Positions 25,141 through 33,905 of a DNA stretch of 40,565 bases are shown in pieces. Made by a program: the position numbers and the translations under genes. Source of the stretch: an uncultured Prevotellaceae bacterium. Lineage in GTDB: Bacteria > Bacteroidota > Bacteroidia > Bacteroidales > Bacteroidaceae. The stretch covers positions 40,127 to 80,691 of the forward strand of contig CADBAG010000008.1 of the NCBI GenBank assembly GCA_902792635.1. Direction: 5' to 3'. The notes beneath the pieces were generated by a model. The model was not told the origin of the DNA. It saw only the letters and a program-made list of their open reading frames with translations, and ran no database searches. Every line of letters begins with the position of its first letter. Within the stretch, counting starts at the first letter, position 1.

Positions 25141-27612
25141 TCTATATATCGCCGGCTGCAGCACATACGCTAAGATGACGGCACTGAGGAGGCCGACAAG
25201 GGTGGCGAATCCCACGGAACGGATGGCGGGATGCTGGGCAAAGAGCATGCTGCCCACCGTCACCACGAGGACGATGGCACTGAAGAGGATCGCCGTCTTG
25301 TGGTAAGCCAACAGATGGTCGTTCTCCTTCTGTCCGATGAGTCCATTCATCACGAAGATACTGTAGTCGACACCGATACCGAAGATGAACGTCGAGATGA
25401 TGATGTTGATGAGGTTGAACTGCATGCCGAAGATGTCCATGGCACCGAGGACGATGAGCCAACTCAGTACAATCGGCATGAAACCGAGGAGCGTGTAACG
25501 CCAGTTGCCGTGGAAACTCAGGAGCAGGACGACGAAGACGAACGCCATCGACACCCACTGCAGGACATTGAAGTCGGAGTTGAGTTTCATGAGGTTGTCC
25601 GTCGTATAGTATGCCGTGTCGAGGACGAGCAGGTTCGGGTCCTTCGCCACAGCATCGCAGATCTTCTTATAGCCCCCGTTCTGATGCTCCGCCTTGTTGT
25701 AACTCACCGATGTGAAGCAGAGGTACTGTCCACCGTAGGTGCGCTCCATGAGCATCGACTGGAAGCCCCGCGGCACGACATTGGCTGAATATAGTTTGTC
25801 CGGTGCATAGTGAGCGTTCACCGACTCGAAGAACGGGTCGAAGGCGTCACTCTCAAAGCCGTCGGCAGGAGCCGTCTGAGCGATGAGCTGGCGCACACGC
25901 GCCTGACGCTCCGGTGTCCAGAACGTTTTCCATTCTCGGATACGCTGCTGCTGTTCGGCGAGCGGAATGAAGATGCGGTCTGTCGGCGTGTAACTTGCCA
26001 CAAGACCGAGGTGTTTCAGCGAGTCGAGCTTTGTGCGCAGGACACCGAAGTTAGCTATCGCCTCCTCCATCGTCTTACCCGATGCCGCGAAGGTTGTCGA
26101 ACTGTTGTCGCCTGCCGTCTTCTCACGGAGCAGCGCGGACGAGTTGGACACCTCTGCCGACTTATACCCGAGGTTGTCGAGGTTGGAGTCGAAATGGATG
26201 CCATGGAGCAGATAAGCACCGATGCAGATGACCGTGAGGACGCAGATCGTGATGATGAGCGGACGGTTACGGTCGAAGGGATAGTTGTTGATGCGGTCAA
26301 TGATGGCGAAGGCCTTGTGGTTGATGCGGTTAACCTTCGTGTCGAGGAGCTGCGGGAGATAGGTCAGGGAGAACGCCGTCGTGCCGAGGATGGCAAAGGA
26401 GGCGAAGAGACCGAAGTCGCGCAGCAGTTCGTTCTGGATGAAGATCAGTCCGATGAACGAGCCTATCGTCGTGATGCAACCGAGGAAGACTGACTTTACC
26501 TCGTCGCGCAGTACCTGCTCGGGGTCCGTGACATATTTATAATGGGTCAGGATATGAAGCACGTAACTCATCGCCACACCGAGGACGATGGCGCCAATGC
26601 CGAGGGCGAGGAGTGAGAACTCACCTTTGATGAAATACATCATCGCCAGGCCGAAGAGCGTGCCGAAGACCACGGGGAGGAGGAGCAGCGGCAGTGTGTC
26701 CCAGTTACGGTAACAGAGGAAGATGAAGAGCATGACGAGGATGAGGGAGCCGAGGAGCGTCGTCGTGAGGTCGTGCTTGATCGTCGACGAGTTGTAATAA
26801 CCGCTTGCCGGCGTGCCGTGATAAGAGACGGCGACATCGGGGTGCGCCTTCTCAAACTTTGTGATCTCCGTGTTCAGCATCTCGAAGAGCTTCGTCGTGC
26901 CACCGGTGTTGAACGATGTGGCGCGAGGCGTGATGAGTGCGAGGCAGACGGTGCTGTCAGGCACGAAGATATGACTGTCGAGGATGGTATAGCCGCCCTT
27001 GGCCTTCGACTTCTTGGAAGAGGTCACCGACGGCATCATCTCGCGCAGCAGTTCGTTGCGCAGTCCGATGGGGTCCATCTGGATGAGCTCGGGGAAGTTC
27101 TCACCGAAGCTGCCCTCCATGTCGGAGGCGTTCTGTGCCATCTGCCGCTGGAAATGCGGGACGGTGAGCATCGTGTCGACATGACTGTAGAGCGTGGTGT
27201 CGATATAAGCGGGGAAATGGTTCTCCATGTAGTCGACACCGTTCATGAGGTCGTCGTCGGAGATGGTGTAGAAGATGTCAGAGATGACCGACTGTCCCTT
27301 GCCGAGGCGTTTGTTCGCTGCCTGGAGGGAGTCGACGAAGGCGTCGCAGACATCGGCGATCTTCTCCGGGTCGGTACCTTTGCGGCCATGGAAGAGGATG
27401 TAGGTCTTGTCCTTCACACGGAGGGAGGAGAAGGCGAGCTTCGTCGTGCCGTCGGGGTTCTTCGACGAGGGCATGAGCTTGTTCAGGTCTTCTTCGAGGT
27501 GGATGCGGGAGGCAAAGAAGCCGAAGAAAACAAACAACGCAACCATCGACAGCCAGAAAGCCGGGCGATGATTGCGGAAAAAGTGGTATATCCGAATACA
27601 GAGCGATGTCAT
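25102..27612 (-). CDS. MMPL/RND-family lipid exporter
   Basis: 836 residues with two similar halves, each a membrane helix, a large periplasmic domain and a five-helix membrane bundle. The first helix is 'FWLSMVALFVFFGFFAS' (residues ~19-35). Bundles include 'LLGSLILVMLFIFLCY', 'LLALGIGAIVLGVAMSYVL' and in the second half 'INIIISTFIFGIGVDYSIF'. The 'GIGVDYSIF' motif carries the Asp-Tyr pair seen in MMPL-type proton-driven lipid exporters. Such exporters move polyene or other lipid products across the inner membrane and work with LolA-like carriers; one lies two genes downstream. The natural protein probably ended near 'YVLQPAIYRAL'; the tail 'PLNPLPKGEG' is encoded by the repeat arm. Confidence 0.9.
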   Translation of the reverse strand: MTSLCIRIYHFFRNHRPAFWLSMVALFVFFGFFASRIHLEEDLNKLMPSSKNPDGTTKLAFSSLRVKDKTYILFHGRKGTDPEKIADVCDAFVDSLQAANKRLGKGQSVISDIFYTISDDDLMNGVDYMENHFPAYIDTTLYSHVDTMLTVPHFQRQMAQNASDMEGSFGENFPELIQMDPIGLRNELLREMMPSVTSSKKSKAKGGYTILDSHIFVPDSTVCLALITPRATSFNTGGTTKLFEMLNTEITKFEKAHPDVAVSYHGTPASGYYNSSTIKHDLTTTLLGSLILVMLFIFLCYRNWDTLPLLLLPVVFGTLFGLAMMYFIKGEFSLLALGIGAIVLGVAMSYVLHILTHYKYVTDPEQVLRDEVKSVFLGCITTIGSFIGLIFIQNELLRDFGLFASFAILGTTAFSLTYLPQLLDTKVNRINHKAFAIIDRINNYPFDRNRPLIITICVLTVICIGAYLLHGIHFDSNLDNLGYKSAEVSNSSALLREKTAGDNSSTTFAASGKTMEEAIANFGVLRTKLDSLKHLGLVASYTPTDRIFIPLAEQQQRIREWKTFWTPERQARVRQLIAQTAPADGFESDAFDPFFESVNAHYAPDKLYSANVVPRGFQSMLMERTYGGQYLCFTSVSYNKAEHQNGGYKKICDAVAKDPNLLVLDTAYYTTDNLMKLNSDFNVLQWVSMAFVFVVLLLSFHGNWRYTLLGFMPIVLSWLIVLGAMDIFGMQFNLINIIISTFIFGIGVDYSIFVMNGLIGQKENDHLLAYHKTAILFSAIVLVVTVGSMLFAQHPAIRSVGFATLVGLLSAVILAYVLQPAIYRALPLNPLPKGEG

Positions 27613-27953
27613 ACTATCATAATCTTTAGCAACGACTTGTCAGAATGCTTATATTACTACGATCTTTCTTGTTTTCTCACATGGAATATTTTCTCACACG
27701 GATCCTAAAGATCTTAAAGATGGTTACGTCGCTACGCTCCTCACCTGGGGCTAACCTTGTGGCACCTCTCCGAGGTGCTGAGGCAAGGGTGCGCTGCGCG
27801 CAAAATCATACAAATTTATTCAAATCATTCAATCTCTACTGTTCCGCAGGTTGTTTTGAAAGATTTGATTAGATTTGAAAGATTCTTGGCGAAGCCAATA
27901 AAATTTCCTACCAACAAACAGGGTGGGTTGCCATCCGAGGGTTACGAAGGGAG
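27613..27953. repeat. Repeat-filled gap between carrier protein and exporter genes
   Basis: Holds family D (27691-27727), a family B piece (27721-27783: 'ggttacgtcgctacgctcctcacctggggctaacc...gcacctctccgaggtgc') and family C in inverse order (about 27805-27902, ending 'gattcttggcgaagccaat'). No gene and no convincing promoter for the exporter were found. Confidence 0.65.
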
Positions 27954-28199
27954 TTACTTCTTCTGATGCTGCTCGATGTAATCGTAGAGGTCGTTGAAGG
28001 TCTGGATCTTACGGAGGTCCTCTGTGGGAATCTTGATGCCGTACTCCGACTGGATGACAGCCACGAGGTCAACGAGACTCAGGGAGTCGAGGTTCAGGGT
28101 GTCATAGACCTTCGCATTGGGATCGAAGTTGCTGTTCTCTGTCTCGAACTCTTCAGCGAGGACGCTGTTTACATGCTTGATAATTTCTTCACGTGTCAT
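27954..28199 (-). CDS. Acyl carrier protein
   Basis: 81 residues, the standard size. Ser39 in 'LNLDSLSLVDLV' is the phosphopantetheine attachment site. The sequence is acidic with the four-helix ACP pattern. It sits eight bases downstream of the ketosynthase stop, so it is probably the dedicated carrier for that enzyme rather than the housekeeping fatty-acid ACP; this is inferred from position only. Confidence 0.93.
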   Translation of the reverse strand: MTREEIIKHVNSVLAEEFETENSNFDPNAKVYDTLNLDSLSLVDLVAVIQSEYGIKIPTEDLRKIQTFNDLYDYIEQHQKK

Positions 28200-28207
28200 A
28201 ATTATTA

Positions 28208-29434
28208 TTATTTTATATTTTTCACCAGTATCGTCGAGTTCGTGCCACCGAAGCCGAAGCTGTTCTCGATGAACATGTCGAAGGGCTGCTCGATGGTCTC
28301 GGGGATGACATTGATCTTTGCCGTGTTCTCGTCCGGGTTCTCGAAGTTGATGTTTCCGGCGATGAACCCGTTCTTCATCATCAGTGTCGAATAGATCATC
28401 TCACTGGCTCCAGCCATCCACATCTCGTGACCCGTCTGACTCTTCGTCGAGGTCACCGGCACCTTATAGTCGCCGAAGACCTGTGCGATGGCGAGGGCCT
28501 CCGGACCGTCGCCGGCAGGCGTGGATGTAGCATGGGCATTGACATACCCAATCTTCCGCAGGTCGTCGAGGCCACTGTGCTCGATGCAGAGTTGCAGGGA
28601 GCGGGCGGGACCAGCCACGTTAGGTGTGGAGATATGGTCACCGTTGCCGGAGAAGCCCCAGCTGACGATCTCAGCGAGGATCGGAGCGCCACGCTTCACG
28701 GCATGCTCATAGTCCTCAAGGATGACCGTCGCAGCGCCACCACCCGGCACGAGGCCGTCGCGGTCACGGTCGAAGGGACGGCTGGCTTTCGTCGGCTCGC
28801 TCTCTCGGGTGGAGAATGCCTGGATGCCATCAAAGCTCGCGATGCCATACATATTGTTCTCCTCAGCACCACCACAGATGACATAATCCTGCAAGCCTTG
28901 CTGGATGAGCAGGGCGCCGAGGCCGATGGCCTGCGACGACGAGGCACAGGCTGCCGAGGTCGTGAGGTTAATGCCTTTGAGATGGAAGAGGCATGCGAGG
29001 TTCATCGTGATGTTTGAGTTCATCGACTGGAAGATGGCACCGGAACCACAGGCCTCCGTGTCCTTGAACTCACGGAACTTATCCATGGCGCGCATCGTAG
29101 CCTCAGCCACGGAGTCGTTGCCATAGAGTATTCCTACCTCGTGATCGTTGATGAAATCCTGATCCATCTTAGCGTTCTCGAGGGCGGCCTTCGTGGCCAT
29201 ATAAGCATACTGCGCCTCCTCGGGCATGAAGTGGCGCTGGTTACGCTTGACAAAGGGTTTGAGATCGGGCTTCGGCACGTTCGTGCACAGTCCGGAGCGG
29301 AACCCCGCGTCTTTACGTTCCTGTGAGAAGATCACGCCACTCTTACCTTGATAGAGTGCGTCGCGCACCTCCTCGAGTGTCGTTCCCAGGCAGGACCAGA
29401 TGCCCATGCCTGTCATCACTACTCTGCGTTTCAT
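28208..29434 (-). CDS. Beta-ketoacyl-ACP synthase (FabF-like)
   Basis: 408 residues from the ATG at 29434 (MKRRVVMTGMGIWSCLG, the canonical KAS II opening); the frame extends 12 codons upstream into a degenerate repeat, not needed. The catalytic triad is Cys163 ('TTSAACASSSQA'), His301 ('NAHATSTPAGD') and His336 ('KSQTGHEMWMAGA'), with Lys331 also conserved. It condenses malonyl-ACP with an acyl chain held on its Cys. It is adjacent to the ACP, with the GNAT-like protein upstream, and part of the lipid/polyene unit. Whether it makes fatty chains or polyenes cannot be read from the sequence. Confidence 0.92.
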   Translation of the reverse strand: MKRRVVMTGMGIWSCLGTTLEEVRDALYQGKSGVIFSQERKDAGFRSGLCTNVPKPDLKPFVKRNQRHFMPEEAQYAYMATKAALENAKMDQDFINDHEVGILYGNDSVAEATMRAMDKFREFKDTEACGSGAIFQSMNSNITMNLACLFHLKGINLTTSAACASSSQAIGLGALLIQQGLQDYVICGGAEENNMYGIASFDGIQAFSTRESEPTKASRPFDRDRDGLVPGGGAATVILEDYEHAVKRGAPILAEIVSWGFSGNGDHISTPNVAGPARSLQLCIEHSGLDDLRKIGYVNAHATSTPAGDGPEALAIAQVFGDYKVPVTSTKSQTGHEMWMAGASEMIYSTLMMKNGFIAGNINFENPDENTAKINVIPETIEQPFDMFIENSFGFGGTNSTILVKNIK

Positions 29435-29447
29435 AGAAATATACTTA

Positions 29448-29510
29448 GAGACCCCACCCCAACCCTCCACTTCAGGGAGGGAGTGCGACCCGAAAAGAGT
29501 CGATAGCAGG
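29448..29510 (-). repeat. Degenerate GC-rich repeat arm upstream of the ketosynthase
   Basis: 'gaccccaccccaaccctccacttcagggagggagtg' keeps the GGCCCCACC/CCTCCC-hairpin layout with many changes, and 'aaaagagtcg' may be what remains of the right-arm tag. The rest of the 106-base gap is AT-rich. Confidence 0.5.
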
Positions 29511-29540
29511 ATTTTTTGTTATTTATTGTTGTTTATTATT

Positions 29541-30674
29541 TTATATGTTTTTCACATAACACCTCCGTCTTTTCACCCTCTCCGGGTTGAGCGGTTTCCA
29601 CTGCGACAGCTCCTTGACGTTCGTCTCGAGCTGTGGGCCCGTCTCCGCATAACGGTAGTCGAGCTCGTTGTAGAGCGGGATGAGGTCGTCGAAGATGAGG
29701 GCGTTGACACCGAAGCCCTGGTAGTCGGGCCGCACGGCGATGAGGAGCAGACCGGCGGTATGCTCGTGATGCCACTTGAGGGCACGGAGGAGATAGTACC
29801 AGCCGAAGGGGAAGAGACGACCATGGGCGCGGCGCAGGGCATGCGACAAGCTGCCCATCGTCACGGCAATGGAGATGAGCTCCCCTTTGTCGTTCTCTAT
29901 CACCGGCACCATACGGAGGTCGATGAGCGGGACATACTGCTTGAGATAGTCCATCGACTGCTTCTTATCGAAGCCTGTGAAGCCGAAGAGCGGCGCATAT
30001 GCCTGGTTGAGCAGGTCGAAGATACGCTCGCCATAACCCCCTTTGAAGATCTCTTTCGGTGTGAGCTTACGAACGTGAAGCCCGAAAAGTTCCTTCGAGA
30101 GTTTCGCCACACGTGCATATTTAGCCGGCACCTCTGCAGGGATGGCGACACGGATTTGCAGCCAGTCGACAGCCTTCTCGAAGCCGAGGGCTTCCATGTG
30201 TTCGGGGTAGTAAGAGTAGTTGTATATCTCCGTCATGGCACCCATGTTGTCATAGTCGGAGAGCAGCATCCCTTCCTTGTCGAAGTCAGTGATGCCGAGG
30301 GGGCCCTGGATGGTATCCATGCCACGCTCCTTACCCCATGCAGCGACGGCGTCGAGCAGGGCGCGCGACACCTCACGGTCGTCGATGAAATCGATCATGC
30401 CGAAGCGCACGACACGGTTCTTCCACTTCTCGTTGGCATGCGGGTTGATGATCGCGGCCACACGGCCTACGACCTTCCCGTCTTTGTAAGCAATGAAAGG
30501 CTGGAGCTGAACGAACTGCAGGGCTGCGTTCTTCTTGGGATTGAACGTATCACGAACATCGGAGTGGAGGTCGGGGACGTACTGATGGCAGTCTTTGTAC
30601 AACTCGTCCGTGAAGCGGATGAACTCGTTCATCTGCTTGCGACTTGTCACTTTTTCCACACTGACTGCACTCAT
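29541..30674 (-). CDS. GNAT-superfamily-like acyltransferase of unknown substrate
   Basis: 377 residues. The visible motif is 'GPLGITDFDKEG' (residues 124-135), followed by 'YNYSYYPEHMEALGFEKAVDW', a pattern found in a family of large GNAT-like proteins common in Bacteroidetes. A second GNAT-like stretch is near the C-terminus ('LLLIAVRPDYQGFGVNALIFDDLI', with Asp-Tyr-Gln-Gly-Phe-Gly in place of the usual acetyl-CoA loop). Two GNAT folds in one chain would fit the length. It is first in the minus-strand unit with ketosynthase and ACP, which suggests an acyl-ACP or acyl-CoA donor; that is inference. No signal peptide or membrane segment is seen. Confidence 0.7.
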   Translation of the reverse strand: MSAVSVEKVTSRKQMNEFIRFTDELYKDCHQYVPDLHSDVRDTFNPKKNAALQFVQLQPFIAYKDGKVVGRVAAIINPHANEKWKNRVVRFGMIDFIDDREVSRALLDAVAAWGKERGMDTIQGPLGITDFDKEGMLLSDYDNMGAMTEIYNYSYYPEHMEALGFEKAVDWLQIRVAIPAEVPAKYARVAKLSKELFGLHVRKLTPKEIFKGGYGERIFDLLNQAYAPLFGFTGFDKKQSMDYLKQYVPLIDLRMVPVIENDKGELISIAVTMGSLSHALRRAHGRLFPFGWYYLLRALKWHHEHTAGLLLIAVRPDYQGFGVNALIFDDLIPLYNELDYRYAETGPQLETNVKELSQWKPLNPERVKRRRCYVKNI

Positions 30675-30769
30675 CTCGCGTCTATTCTTTCGTTGTTTGC
30701 AATAAATAATTAACCCGACAAGACACCAATAGTCTTGTTAAATTCGTGTTACGTTTTCTATCTGCGCTG

Positions 30770-30777
30770 CAAATTTA
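30770..30777 (-). promoter_or_regulatory. Possible -7 element upstream of the GNAT-like gene
   Basis: TAAATTTG on the minus strand fits TAnnTTTG and would start transcription about 90 bases before the ATG. No matching -33 element is clear. The surroundings (30780-30860) are AT-rich, as expected for a promoter region between divergent genes. Confidence 0.3.
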
Positions 30778-30908
30778 CGCAATATTAGTGAGATAGCTTA
30801 TTACTCTTTCTTTTAGTTAAAAACCTTTTTATAACCTTAACAAAACTTTGCGGAGAAAATGAGTTTTCAAACAGAGAATAGGACAAATAGCACACAAGAA
30901 CACCTACC

Positions 30909-31234
30909 GGCCCCACCCCTACCCCTTCCCCATCCAGGGGAGGGAGAGATATGCTTCAAGAGGGAATGATGGCCCCACCCCTACCCCTCCCCCATCCAGG
31001 GGAGGGAGAGATATGCTTCAAGAAGGAATGATGGCCCCACCCCTACCCCTCCCCCATCCAGGGGAGGGAGAGATATGCTTCAAGAGGGAATGATGGCCCC
31101 ACCCCTACCCCTCCCCCATCCAGGGGAGGGAGAGATATGCTTCAAGAGGTGATGCTAAGAAGAATAGGCAATTTGTTCCTACGGTGGTAATCTGCCCCTC
31201 CCCAGGATGGGGGAGGGGTGGGGGTGGGGCCGGC
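30909..31234 (-). repeat. 62-bp tandem array of right arms plus one left arm between divergent genes
   Basis: GGCCCCACC begins at 30909, 30971, 31033 and 31095, so four right arms repeat with an exact 62-base period and near-identical sequence (spacer 'gaatgat'). A spacer with the tag CCTACGGTGGTAAT at 31178 and a left arm to 31234 follow. The orientation is the same as in the other copies (towards minus-strand genes). The array lies between the GNAT-like gene's promoter region and the murF promoter and is not translated. Confidence 0.9.
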
Positions 31235-31259
31235 ATCTATTATTTTTTCTCTCTTTTCA

Positions 31260-31291
31260 TTGCTCGCGTACTGACTTTTTTATTAACTTTG
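31260..31291 (+). promoter_or_regulatory. Promoter of the MurF-Alr gene
   Basis: TTG (31260-31262) and TAACTTTG (31284-31291) are 21 bases apart, matching the Bacteroidetes consensus. The predicted transcription start is about 15-20 bases before the ATG at 31316, so in-frame codons upstream of 31316 are not used. Confidence 0.75.
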
Positions 31292-31315
31292 CAATCAGAT
31301 TCAAAAAGCATAACA

Positions 31316-33814
31316 ATGACTTATACCATTGAGAAAATCACCACCCTCATCGGCGCGCGCCGATATGGTACGGCGGATGCCAATATCGGCTTTCTGCTTA
31401 CCGACAGCCGTTCTCTGTGTTTCCCCGAGGAAACGTTGTTCTTCGCCATCAAGTCGGAGCGCAACGACGGCCACAAGTATATCCCCGGCCTGTACGACCG
31501 TGGGGTTCACAACTTCGTGGTGACGACTGTTCCCGACGACTACGAGAAGCGGTTCCCGGAGGCTAACTTCCTCCGTGTCACCGACACCCTCGAGGCCCTG
31601 CAGCGCCTCGCCGAGCGTCACCGCGACGAGTTCGACATCCCTATCGTCGGCATCACGGGCTCCAACGGCAAGACCGTCGTCAAGGAGTGGCTGTACCAGG
31701 TACTCTCTCCCGACTGCTTTGTGACACGCTCGCCGCGTTCGTATAACTCGCAGATCGGTGTGCCTCTGTCGGTATGGCTCATGAACGACGAGACGAAGGT
31801 CGGCATCTTCGAGGCCGGCATCAGTCTGCCCGGAGAGATGCTTGCCCTGCGTGACATCATCCAGCCGACGATTGCCGTACTGACGAACCTCGGCGCTGCC
31901 CATCAGGAGAACTTCCCCTCGATGGAGGCTAAATGCAAGGAGAAGCTCGTGCTGTTCCACGACGCCCCGACGATCGTCTACAACGCCGACGACGCCACGG
32001 TAAAGAAAGTCGTGGATGAGTCCGACTATAAAGGTGAGCGTCTCTACTGGTCGCTCAAGGACAAGAAGGCCCCGATGTATATCGATACCGTGAAGAAAGG
32101 TGAGACGACAACCGCCATCTCCTATATATATAATAATGTGTCGAGCAACGACTCTAAGAATGTTGTCGGCAGTTTCACCATCCCGTTCATCGACGACGCC
32201 AGCATTGAGGATGCTATCGTCACCGCCATCGTTGCCCTGCGCCTCGGTGTCGATGCCGACAAGCTCAGTGAGCGCATGAGCAAACTTGAGCCCGTCGCCA
32301 TGCGTCTCGAGGTCAAGGAAGGTCGCCACGGCTGCACTCTCATCAACGACTCGTACAACTCCGACATCAACTCGCTCGACATCGCCCTCGACTTCATGAA
32401 CCGTCGTCCCGACCATAAGGGTCGTCGCCGCACACTTATCCTCAGCGATATCCAGCAGAGTGGCATGGCCCCCGCTGACCTCTACCGCGAGGTGAGCCGT
32501 CTCGCTAAGGAGCGTGGCGTGGAGAAGTTCATCGGCATCGGCCCCGTCATCTCCGACAATGCCAACCTCATCGACATCGAGGAGAAGTTCTTCTTCAACA
32601 GTGTCAGTTCGTTCCTCGACTCCACCGTCTTCCGCACGCTGCGCGATGAGGTCATCCTCATCAAAGGCGCCCGCCAGTTCGGCTTCGACCAGATCACCGA
32701 CCAGCTCGTGGAGAAGGTGCATGAGACGGTGTTGGAAGTCAACCTCAACGCTGTCGTGGCGAATCTCAACTACTACCGTTCATTCATGAAACCCGAGACG
32801 AAGCTCGTGTGCATGATCAAAGCTGACGCTTACGGTGCCGGCAGTGTGGAGATTGCCAAGACGCTGCAGGACCACCGTGTCGACTACCTCGCCGTGGCTG
32901 TCGCCGATGAGGGTGCTACGCTGCGCCGTAACGGCATCACATCGAACATCATGATCATGAACCCGGAGATGTCGGCTTTCAAGACGATGTTCGACTACGA
33001 CCTCGAGCCGGAGGTCTACTCTTTCCGCCTCCTCGACGCCCTCGTCAAAGCCGCTGAGAAAGAAGGTATCACGGGATGGCCTGTACATATCAAGCTCGAC
33101 ACCGGCATGCACCGTCTCGGCTTCGACCCGGAGAAAGACATGGAGAAGCTCATCGATAGACTGAAACATCAGAACGCTGTCATCCCGCGCTCGGTGTTCT
33201 CTCACTTCGTGGGCTCCGACAGTGATGACTTCGACGACTTCAGTGCTCATCAGTTCGCCCTCTTCGACAAGGGCAGCAAGCAGCTGCAGGCCGCATTCGA
33301 CCATAAGATCATCCGTCATATCGACAACTCAGCCGGCATCGAGCACTTCCCCGAGCGCCAGCTTGACATGTGTCGTCTCGGCCTCGGCCTCTATGGCATC
33401 GACAGTCGCAACAACCACATTATAAATAATGTGTCAACCCTGAAGACGACCATCCTGCAGTTGCGTAACGTGCCGGCCGGCGACACCGTGGGCTATAGCC
33501 GCAAGGGTAAGATCGACCACGACAGTGTCATCGCCGCTATCCCTATCGGCTACGCTGACGGTCTGAACCGTCACCTCGGCAACCGTCACTGCTACTGCCT
33601 TGTCAACGGCAAGAAAGCAGAGTATGTCGGTAACATCTGTATGGATGTGGCGATGATCGACGTCACGGGTATCCCATGTAAGGAGGGTGACAGTGTGGAG
33701 ATCTTCGGTGACCACCTGCCCGTTACCGTCCTCTCCGATGCTCTCGACACCATCCCGTACGAGGTGCTGACAGGGATCAGCAACAGGGTAAAGAGGGTGT
33801 ACTTCCAAGATTAA
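31316..33814 (+). CDS. Bifunctional MurF (UDP-MurNAc-tripeptide:D-Ala-D-Ala ligase) / alanine racemase
   Basis: 832 residues, a two-domain fusion known from Bacteroidetes. The N-terminal half (1-~475) is MurF, which adds D-Ala-D-Ala to UDP-MurNAc-tripeptide: 'LLTDSRSLCFPEETLFFAI', the ATP loop 'GITGSNGKT' (112-120), 'EAGISLPGEM', 'NLGAAHQENF' and 'NDSYNSD'. The C-terminal half is the PLP-dependent racemase that makes D-Ala. Lys502 in 'CMIKADAYGAG' binds PLP; Tyr727 in 'TVGYSRKGK' fits the second catalytic base; 'IPIGYADGL' is the usual flanking motif. One polypeptide thus supplies and consumes D-Ala for peptidoglycan. The start is set by the promoter at 31260-31291; a GTG at 31184 inside the repeat is rejected. 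Confidence 0.95.
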   Translation: MTYTIEKITTLIGARRYGTADANIGFLLTDSRSLCFPEETLFFAIKSERNDGHKYIPGLYDRGVHNFVVTTVPDDYEKRFPEANFLRVTDTLEALQRLAERHRDEFDIPIVGITGSNGKTVVKEWLYQVLSPDCFVTRSPRSYNSQIGVPLSVWLMNDETKVGIFEAGISLPGEMLALRDIIQPTIAVLTNLGAAHQENFPSMEAKCKEKLVLFHDAPTIVYNADDATVKKVVDESDYKGERLYWSLKDKKAPMYIDTVKKGETTTAISYIYNNVSSNDSKNVVGSFTIPFIDDASIEDAIVTAIVALRLGVDADKLSERMSKLEPVAMRLEVKEGRHGCTLINDSYNSDINSLDIALDFMNRRPDHKGRRRTLILSDIQQSGMAPADLYREVSRLAKERGVEKFIGIGPVISDNANLIDIEEKFFFNSVSSFLDSTVFRTLRDEVILIKGARQFGFDQITDQLVEKVHETVLEVNLNAVVANLNYYRSFMKPETKLVCMIKADAYGAGSVEIAKTLQDHRVDYLAVAVADEGATLRRNGITSNIMIMNPEMSAFKTMFDYDLEPEVYSFRLLDALVKAAEKEGITGWPVHIKLDTGMHRLGFDPEKDMEKLIDRLKHQNAVIPRSVFSHFVGSDSDDFDDFSAHQFALFDKGSKQLQAAFDHKIIRHIDNSAGIEHFPERQLDMCRLGLGLYGIDSRNNHIINNVSTLKTTILQLRNVPAGDTVGYSRKGKIDHDSVIAAIPIGYADGLNRHLGNRHCYCLVNGKKAEYVGNICMDVAMIDVTGIPCKEGDSVEIFGDHLPVTVLSDALDTIPYEVLTGISNRVKRVYFQD

Positions 33815-33844
33815 GGCCCCACTCCTGCTGGCCCCACCCCCGCT

Positions 33845-33894
33845 GGCCCCACCCCCACCCCTCCCCCATCCAGGGGAGGGGTGGGGGTGGGGCC
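33845..33894. terminator. Perfect 22-bp hairpin between converging genes
   Basis: A 22-base GC-rich stem with a six-base loop (CATCCA) and no mismatch. It lies between the ends of murF-alr (33814) and the S41 protease (33906), with two short 'ggccccac' partial copies at about 33814-33844. It is a symmetrical form of the GC-rich repeat. It should stop transcription from both sides; no T-run is present, so the mode may not be classical. Confidence 0.75.
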
Positions 33895-33905
33895 GTTAGG
33901 TTTGT

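Noticed and set aside
30909-31148. CRISPR-like array (regular 62-bp repeats)
   Set aside because: Units are contiguous and identical throughout with no variable spacers, and no cas genes are present; this is a tandem array of one repeat.
31184-31315. Upstream extension of MurF-Alr from a GTG
   Set aside because: It lies within the repeat and covers the promoter at 31260-31291; the ATG at 31316 gives the canonical start.
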